Below are positions 56,260-64,000 of a DNA stretch of 64,000 bases, piece by piece. Position 1 is the stretch's first letter. Each line of letters begins with the position of its first letter. Source of the DNA: Pachyseris speciosa (Eukaryota > Cnidaria > Anthozoa > Scleractinia > Pachyseridae); contig JAEMWC010000391.1 in assembly GCA_016490735.1 (NCBI GenBank), forward strand, positions 102,501-166,500, in the 5' to 3' direction. The notes under the pieces are model-generated. The model saw only the letters and a list, made by a program, of their open reading frames with translations. It did not search any database and was not told the origin of the DNA. Position numbers and translations under genes: made by a program.

Positions 56260-57620
56260 CATTTGCTTAGGTAAAAGATTTCAATTTATTATTCGTTGTG
56301 TGTGTTTTACGAAAAATATATGCAGTCTATGTAGCTTCACAGAGACATTAGCAATTTGTGATGTTCTTGAAAGAGGCTATACATTGAAAAATAATAAATG
56401 GTTAATATATATATTTAGCCAAGCCTAAAAGCGGAGCTCCAAAAGCATTCTTTTTCTACTGGCATTTTACACATAGTCTGCTTGTCAGATCACCCATCTG
56501 ACCTCACGCAAGCTACATGCCCACTGCTGTAAAAAATGGTATGGAAAGGTGATCTGAGCCAGTGGCACAGTGGAGTAGGACCCCCGCGGATTTGCACCCT
56601 CCAGTCCAGATCTGCTTGTGGATCAGATTTGGACCCCCTTGTCTTAGCAGATATGAACCCCCTTTTACGGATTTGGACCCCGACCCCTCCTAAAAACAAG
56701 CGTTCTATTAAGTAAGGTAATAAAAATTCCTTTGCAAATCGAGTTTGGAAATGTTTAAAAAGCAAAATAAAAATATTGAGGTAAGTTATTTTTAAAATAA
56801 TCTTTCATACTTTGTGTAAAAAAGAACTTGCAACGCTAGTTTGCATCTATACATTTTTAAAAACAAAACATTTCTTAACAACTTATGGCAATACCTAAGG
56901 AGAGGTCTGTTCCCCCGTTCAACTGTAGGCTACTTATTTATGGTTTAGAGCCACCAGAAATTGGCGGAGAAGCCTGGTGATTGCTCCTTTGAATCAGTAT
57001 CAGATCAGATATATAGTGATTCAGATCACCACTTCATAATGAATGCAATTTCAATTATCCACAGCCTCCCATGAGACAGTCGGAAATCAGAAATTGTGTA
57101 TCTCTGGATATATGTATGCCTCAAAAAAATTATGAAAGAAAGATACATAGAAATCAATCAAACATTTAGATGATATGAATTAAGACCAAGAAATTTCTTT
57201 TGATCAGTTACTTCTTTACCTTACTATCACAAAAAATTGCTTGCTAACATTAAGCTCATCAATCAATGCACCTACAGTGTTTTCAAAAAGAAATCCAGCT
57301 GCTCTTCTGGCCAGCCAAGTGCAAGACCAAGCATCTTGATAATAGAATATTGGGCATTTGATTGATACCACTATCAAGGTAATTAACAATGTAGTATGAG
57401 GATTTAAGGTAATGATTCAACTACCACAAGGTAGTAAGGTAATGATTCAACTACCACAATTTTTGTCAAGCGGCGTTCTCTCCGTGACATCATCTTATCA
57501 TCTAGCGAGGTCTTCCAGTCGCATGTTTTCTATTCAAGTTCTTCGCCTTTTTCGTCAGAGGACGGTTCGGAGTTGAGTTCAGACAGGAGTAGTACGATTT
57601 TATAGAGGAAAGTGAGTCTA
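56260..57620. other. intergenic, no gene seen
   Basis: A short cluster of GGATTTGGACCC-like phrases at 56585-56690 and a duplicated GTAATGATTCAACTACCACAA at 57409-57460. No supported exon. Confidence 0.5.
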
Positions 57621-57679
57621 GCTTCGTACCCTATGACAAAGATTTAGAGCCGCTTGCAACTCAAGAATGGCTCTTGATC

Positions 57680-57800
57680 ATGAAGTAGAAGTTTGCTCGC
57701 CGCACGAGTCAAGTTCGAGTCGCGAGTTAAGTTCAAGTCACGAGTCAGGTTCGAGCCAAGTTCCAATCTTTTTTCTCGGTTTTTCTTTTTCGTTTATGTC
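57680..57800 (+). repeat. left inverted repeat block (CGAGTCAAGTTC type)
   Basis: Contains ACGAGTCAAGTTCGAGTC, CACGAGTCAGGTTCGAG and a T-rich tract. The reverse complement lies at 63240-63390. Within the left block the GAGTYAAGTTC phrase is itself repeated. Confidence 0.65.
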
Positions 57801-58417
57801 TTGATGGCTGTCACTGTGATTAGTGCTTCCATAATGATGTCTGTTCGAAATATTACAAACATGGAATTTTTTTTCCTGTCCGACGCGATCGCAAGATGTC
57901 CTTTGCTGGTAGCAGTATTTTGAATGAAATTATTCCAATTCCCTTTTCATTCTCGCCATTTATGATTTTAGTGAATGGTTTACGCTTGAAGAATGAAGCT
58001 GAAAGAGACCAATTTTCACCATGCCTTGAGAAGCTACGGTCAGTTGCTTTTTTGCGCCATTTTACATCCGAAGCACCGGAGATTTTCGAGCCCATGAATC
58101 TGTGTTTTGTTAACATTTCCCTTGCGTGAATTTTGTTTTCGTCAAAATGTCGTTTTTTTGTCTTGGCTACTCGGCATGCATAATTTTTTTCACTTAATTT
58201 TCCCTTGCATTAATATTTTTTTGTACTTCGCCTGTCCACCTCGGTCGGCGGTATGTAAATGTGGCTCACTTTTGTTTGTTTGTTTTTTTGTTGTTGGATT
58301 TTTAAACGGTGCATCATGAACAAAACGTAAGGATATCCCATGCTATGTTAAATCAAAATGTAGGATGGCCCGTAGTATTCCAGTTCAACTGGCAGCCATT
58401 CCCGCAAAACACTAGTT

Positions 58418-58421
58418 TATT

Positions 58422-58483
<62 letters not shown>

Positions 58484-58499
58484 TATTATTATTATTTAA
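58418..58499 (+). repeat. (ATC)n microsatellite
   Basis: About 22 ATC units followed by ATT units. Confidence 0.95.
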
Positions 58500-59289
58500 A
58501 TAGTTCCTCGTTGCTTCATATACCTTTGGTAATAAACATCGAACCCTTATCACACAGAAATAAAAACCTGTACCCACAAAACATTTGCTTTGACCTGACT
58601 GCCCCTCCCCCAAATATTGTTATCAGCACATGTGAAGTTCTCCCCATGGAACATGTGCAATATAAGTGTAAATTAATATATATTTTTTATTATATAAAGA
58701 ATTTGCATAAGAATCTGCACATTTTTGTCAATAAGGTAATAACAAGTGCGGAAAGCTCACCCTCGAAAGAAACAGGCAAAAGAAAAAAAGGAGACAGCAC
58801 AGCAGTGTCAAGAAAACTGTCTGATCTGATAGACAGGTTAGTAAGCACTGTTGAGCATAGCATTGCATGGATAATGTCACTGAGCTTTAAAATATGAGTT
58901 TCGTCGTCAGTTAGTCATGTGATACCGTACTATATCTTTCTTAGCTTTCTGTCATTAAGACTTCATTGAAGGACGTGTTTGAGAATAATGAAATACACAC
59001 TTGTGTTGCGAAAGTTAGTTTTGAAAATGGTGAGTCAGTGGGCTGAATATTTTTAAGGTCCGGAGAAATCCACGTTAAGCCCCAAGGGGTCGATTTGTCG
59101 ACAGATTTCAACTTTCAAGAATATAGGGCTTTTTCGAGAATATGATTGATTTCCAGAGCTCACTTGAGTATACTCTTGTATAAGGTGGCCTTGAAAGGGA
59201 TAATGCTGTTTTAACAAATAACATAACGTCATTATATTTATTCACTAAAATATCAACAGGGAAAGTTACCGGATGACATCCGTTAACTC

Positions 59290-61555
59290 CTGAAGTATGG
59301 GCTGGTATTCCTGTACAAGAAGTGGACGGTCTCCCTTATGATATCCATGGTCTCTGTATTTTTCAACTCAGTTATGAAAAGGCTGACAGAATGGCTGCAA
59401 CTGTCGACGGGAGGCAGTGGTCAGGTTACATGACATCGAGGCGTGCTGGGTTTGCAGGAAGAAGATTTATTAAATCTTGCAAAGGATCACATCGCTGTGT
59501 AAACGAGCTCTGTGGCTACTTCCGCCAATTTAACAAGGTAAACAGGGTCCAATTTGAAAGGAAAGGTTCCATTGTGAGATGTAGTACCTGTGGCGCAGAA
59601 GCGGAGTTTGTTCATTGTCCGCGTAAGAAGATTTGGGAGTACCCGGATGATCAGCCAAAAGTAACTGTTTATCATTATGGAACCCATACATGTGTGCCAA
59701 TTAAGCGACCCCCCTCAACACAAACGGAAGCGGCAGTGGCGGCCTTCAAACCGTCCAGGACTTTAAAGCCAGAAAGATTCGTCAACGACAAGTTTATTGA
59801 AGCTGTAGAAAGTGAAGACTCTCTAGAGGACATCGAAGAATTGGCTGACAGTTTTGTAAACAGGCATACACTTGTCTATCTCGAATGAAGCAGATGGTTA
59901 AAGAAAAACTTGACCCCGTCGGACATAGTTATGATGCTGTAATGAAATACAAAGGAAAAGTGGAAAACGTTTTACAAGATCGGTTTCTTATCTACAAGGT
60001 CAACTGTGAAGCGCAAATCTTCTTCAAAACAAGTAAGGAGCAGCTACAACTTGTATTAGAGATGGATCGAGAGGCGGAAGGCCACCTAAAGGTTGAGCCA
60101 TGTCGACGGTAAACATAATCGCGTGACTGGTTACATAACAATTTCCCTCGTAGTCTACGACTCAAATCTTAGAGAGATGACCAGATTGCAACAATGGAGT
60201 GCCCGTCAGAGAGTAAGAAGAACGTTGGCCTTTTCTGGACTTACCTCAAAGCAGTGCTGAAACAGTATACAGGCGACAACGAGTATGTCTTTAAGCCGCA
60301 CATGCACTTTTTTGATGAAGGTGGTGGGTTTTGGGCCTCGCTCAGGGATACCCTAGGGCCAGAAGAAGTTGATAGAGCCGTTAGTTGTGAGCGCCACTGG
60401 GGGTTCTCGGTTGACAGGAATGCCAAGAAACTTTTGGGCGAGTACGTCAAACAGGAATATAGATTCCTGTGCGATGCTGTCTTAAAGTCTTCTACCAAGA
60501 ACATGTACGACAAGGCCAAAGTACAGCGAGAGATCAAGACATTTATTAATAAACATCCGTCCCTAAACAAGTGGTGGAAATGGTGGGAAGCTCGAAAGTC
60601 TCATGTTTCCGTTCGTTTAAGCCAGGATTTAACACACCAAAGAGTAATCTGGCAGAAGTACACCACTCAAGATGGCATCACATCAGTGCAGAGAATCTGA
60701 CCTTGATTCAAGCATGTAGGGAAGATGTAGCAGAGAGCGTCAAACTTAAGAGGCGACTTGAAGGGTATCAAATGGGAGCGTACAAAGGAGGGCGTGGTGC
60801 ATCTGCTGAAAAACTTGAAAGGCGGAGGCATTTGAAACAGAAGAAGCAGGCAGCTGCATTTTGCAAGGAGCTGGACGAGTATGCAGAAAGTGGGGAGGTC
60901 ATGCAGCTTCGTCAAACAGAGCGGTTTGTAGATGAAAATTCTTCGCACCGTCAAAATATTACAGTCAGTGGTCAGCACTCCCAGGAAGTTACCATCATTC
61001 ACAATACAGTTACAAAGTGACTGTCGACAGGAAGCCATTCTGTGATGGTTGCAAATATTGCACCACTCGTGATATTTGAAGTCATATCCTTTGGGTTTTG
61101 ATGTACGTGTACAAACTTCCTGAACAGAGCGAGCTTCTTCACCAACGTGCACTTCTTAACTCTGAACTGGAAAGCATTTTCAAACCTGCACAAACGTCAC
61201 CAGCCACACCCGTAACGGTCACAGGTGCGTCTCTTACGGCTAGAGCCGTGAAAGATTTCAACAATCATTTCTCGAGTGGCAACTAAAGGAAGAGCACCAA
61301 CGTGTGCAAATTGCTCAAGGCAATTCAAAAGGAAGAGCTTTCTGTTCAGGTAATGGCGCGATGGGTTCCGCCTCACAAGACTGGTGATGGAAAGAAATTT
61401 ACAGTAGATCGCATATATCATTTTTGCTTGAAATGGTCTTCTGGCTCCTCCAGGAAACATCAAAGTGGATGAGGACATTGCTGCCACCCTCTCATCGGAA
61501 GAATATCAAACTATCTTCTTGGAGAATTTACCAATAGAATGGTTGAAATATTAGA
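59290..61555 (+). pseudogene. MULE-like transposase, decayed by several frameshifts
   Basis: The opening frame (TPEVWAGIPVQEVDG, CKGSHRCVNELCGYF, VRCSTCGAEAEFVHC, YHYGTHTC) looks like the N-terminal zinc-binding part of Mutator-like transposases. Further frames carry VTGYITISLVVYDSNLREM after HVDG-type wording at about 60105, then HMHFFDEGGGFWASL and RAVSCERHWGF, plausibly the DDE acidic residues and CxxH motif. Later frames end ENLPIEWLKY and stop near 61552. Frame changes near 59870, 60105, 60190 and 60605, plus a later stop near 61078, make it non-functional. Family assignment is by motif recall and moderate. It lies between the inverted blocks at 57.7 and 63.3 kb. Confidence 0.6.
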
Positions 61556-61559
61556 AACT

Positions 61560-63230
61560 GTACACATACACGTGATAGCTACGTCACTGCGTTGCAAGTT
61601 CACATACCAAATTATGTATAACACTTTGTTTTGAGTTGCACGAGATTTTCATTTCGATACGTGCTTGTCAAGTAGATGGCATTGTTCATGTTGAAATCAT
61701 TTAGAAAATATTGCTTGAGTTATTGTATAAAGATAGGTTTTGGGGGCAGGAAAAATATTGTGATTCCAGTAATTCAACTACCCAAGTCTTTTTTTTTTCT
61801 TTTTTTTTTTTTTTTTTGCCTTAAGCGCAACCTATAGTTTTCGGGGGTTGCTGACATGCACAAAATCACCTGGGAAAATTTAACGCTGCATATAAGCCTC
61901 AGTTCTACAAGGGCTTTTTCGGGGTTATCTTTAACTCGGTCTCTTTGTTAGAGTTGCTAGCGGGTTAGAAATTGGAAAACAACAGTAGGTGTCAGCCTTC
62001 TGAGAACCAAAATATCTTTATATCAGCACTGAGCTCCTATTAATATTATAATGATCAAGGGAAAGAATGGTTGTGGGTTGCCGTATAGAATCTAGCGAAA
62101 TTACCTTACTTATAGTTCGTTAAGAAGGAAGCAGCCCCTTCTTGGTAACGGTATATCAAGGGCAGCGAGCTTTCGTTACGTTGGCATTTATTTGGTTTGG
62201 AGAAATAAAGCTAACACATCCGACACCTTGTTGAGGAAATCAAGAAGAGACAAAGATGTTAAGTTAAAACAGTTGAGTTGTAAGTATTCAACACAAAGAA
62301 AAATAAACTAGACATCTGTGGATAAAATTTGTCACTCCAATAGAGCCGTACAGACTCAACCGGCCTGGTTTAGCTATAATTATCCATTTTAAACCTTAAA
62401 GGCAGAGTTTAACTGTCCAGTGATTCATTTCAGTTTTGGAATAAAAATATCATGAATAAATCAGTTTTTTAGGCGTCCGTGTATTTACTGGAAGTCATGA
62501 GTAATTGGGGATCTCTCCAGATAGAACTGCACTGTGAAAGTGTTGGCATGCAACTGAACTTACATTGAGAAGTGGGTATTGTTGGATTTGTGAAATTGTA
62601 CAGCCCTTTATTTCCGTTATAAAAAATGTACAGCTCAGTTTATCATTTTATCCCACTACAATGGTTTAAGTGGTTTTGTTCTCTTATGGCGAAAAGTTGA
62701 AAAGTTGTTTACATACCTTCTTATACGGCGTGCAGAGCTTCTTGTTTCGCGATTAAACTATACATTCACACGTAAGGGCTAAAGCAGACAAGATCATTCC
62801 AAGATCCTTGAAATACTTTTTGTTTAAAGATCCAAGGAGAAAGAGAAAAATATGAAATGAGGTACTATCTGGCTACAACATTTTTCAGTTGATATGAAAA
62901 TCAAACATGGCCTCCACATTTTGCCCGCGAGGGAATAGAATCTATTGTGTTTATCTTCGGTTCCCTGTGGACGTAACAAGATGGCTCAGTGGCGCGAAAG
63001 TTAAATATTCCTGGCTTCGACTCCCTTCACCGTCTATTTTTCCGGTATATGGGACATGTACTTCAGGTATGTGCAAATTTGAGGCCTTAATATTCGTAGA
63101 AAATGTATTAATATTGAAAGTTGTCGTGTATCTTGGTGAAGCAACGGCAATACGCAGCAGTAATGGCCCTTTTGATCGAGAATGAAAAATGTCGCCAACT
63201 AGGAAGTTAATATTTCTGGTTACTGCTCGC
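61560..63230. other. no gene seen
   Basis: A/T-rich sequence with a poly-T/CTTTT tract at 61790-61817. A weak tRNA-like box pair (GGCTCAGTGGCG, GGCTTCGACTCCC) lies near 62981-63028 on the plus strand but is not convincing. Confidence 0.4.
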
Positions 63231-63239
63231 ACATCATTA

Positions 63240-63390
63240 GTGTAATCGAAAAAAAAAAAACGAAAAAAAAAACAAACAAACAAACAAGAAAAAAAATTTG
63301 GAACCTGACTCGAACCTGACTCGTGACTGGAACTTGACTCGTACGACGAGTAAACTCTTGAAGTAGAGCGGAAACTCGAGTTCCAAAGGC
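63240..63390 (-). repeat. right inverted repeat block
   Basis: Minus strand reads TACGAGTCAAGTTCCAGTC, ACGAGTCAGGTTCGAGTC and a T-rich tract, matching 57680-57800. The two blocks delimit about 5.6 kb that holds the MULE-like transposase remains. Confidence 0.65.
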
Positions 63391-64000
63391 GCTTTACGGG
63401 AGAAGTAGACATCGTCTGATACAACACGCTTTTTCTTGCGTATATGCATTTCTGCGCAAACAAGAACAGTGGGTCGTGAAGTAACTTGTTTGTGGCCTTT
63501 GTCTGTATGTGGCTAGTTACCATGGTAGAGCTTTGTATTTTTAGCACGATGAATTACACCACAAGCCGCCCAAGCTCCCGCGGTGTGATGGTGTCATGTG
63601 TCATGATCATCTTGCGTAATAACGGTCATGGCGAAATTATAAGAGTTTGTATGGGAATATTTACCATCGGTCTTAGAAAGCAAACATACGGTCAAATTCT
63701 TAATAAAAATAGCTAAACCTACTTCCACGCTGTTTTGTTTGTTGTCTGTTAGCTTACTTTGTTGTCTTGAGGCCTTTTCAGCGAATTATCTCTTGCTGGG
63801 TTTTCCACGCATAACAGAAGAAGAAGGCATCAGACTGAAATAAGGAACGCCTGATCCGAGAAGCGAAAATTCCTAGCCTAGCTCAAAATGGCCGGGCGGC
63901 CACACATCCTACTCGAAATCCAAGCACAGATCTTCTAGTTTCATTTCGATTCGCTAGGTAACTCAATCCTCTTCATGAACCTGACGCCAAGCGGCAGTTT

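Overview
The window looks like nuclear DNA of an anthozoan cnidarian, most likely a stony coral. It carries a single-exon rhodopsin-class receptor, a fibrinogen-like/EGF gene of the type found in coral skeletal matrix protein families, secreted multi-ShKT-domain proteins, tRNA-headed SINEs, Penelope-like, LINE, Merlin and Mutator-like element remains, many palindromic MITEs, and spliced genes with ordinary GT-AG introns. There are no bacterial operons, rRNA genes or CRISPR arrays.

Layout. 0-2 kb: a Penelope-type tail and an intact GPCR on the plus strand. 2-5.5 kb: palindromic MITEs and SINEs. 5.8-9.1 kb (minus): exons of a fibrinogen-like gene with one in-frame stop and an EGF exon, with a 56-bp minisatellite and an inverted repeat carrying a decayed ORF lying between them. 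9.2-13.1 kb: four MITE-like elements, one of which has a LINE tail nested in it. 13.4-13.7 kb (minus): a discoidin-domain exon with a frameshift. 19.7-22.1 kb (minus): a predicted three-exon gene for a small acidic protein. 23.8-30.2 kb and 36.6-53.4 kb (minus): two tandem paralogues with the same exon plan. In gene B (complete) it runs signal peptide, ShKT1, ShKT2, ShKT3 plus a Tyr/Pro-rich stretch, then a Pro-rich exon ending in a basic tail. Gene A lacks its 5' exon in this window. 31.4-32.2 kb (minus): a single ORF joining a truncated RecQ-like helicase N-terminus to a truncated Merlin/ISXO2-like transposase.

40-53 kb is the ShKT1-ShKT2 intron of gene A. It is about 0.5 kb in gene B but 13.7 kb here, because it has filled with about 8.5 kb of (TCACTR)n hexamer satellite. 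The giant open frames there (over 1,300 codons) are artefacts of a stop-free repeat. Embedded in the satellite are a TIR element and, at 51.8-52.4 kb, a tandem of 256-bp units, each carrying a complete type I hammerhead ribozyme motif on the minus strand. This is the layout of a metazoan retrozyme and I regard it as the most interesting object in the window. Related hammerhead-like motifs occur in the Penelope-type tails at 0.05, 2.1, 41.0 and 55.3 kb.

53.4-64 kb: a head-to-head pair of Penelope-like GIY-YIG fragments, then a decayed MULE-like transposase (59.3-61.6 kb) lying between two inverted repeat blocks about 5.6 kb apart. Exon boundaries were read by eye from splice signals and phase; no alignment or database search was possible.
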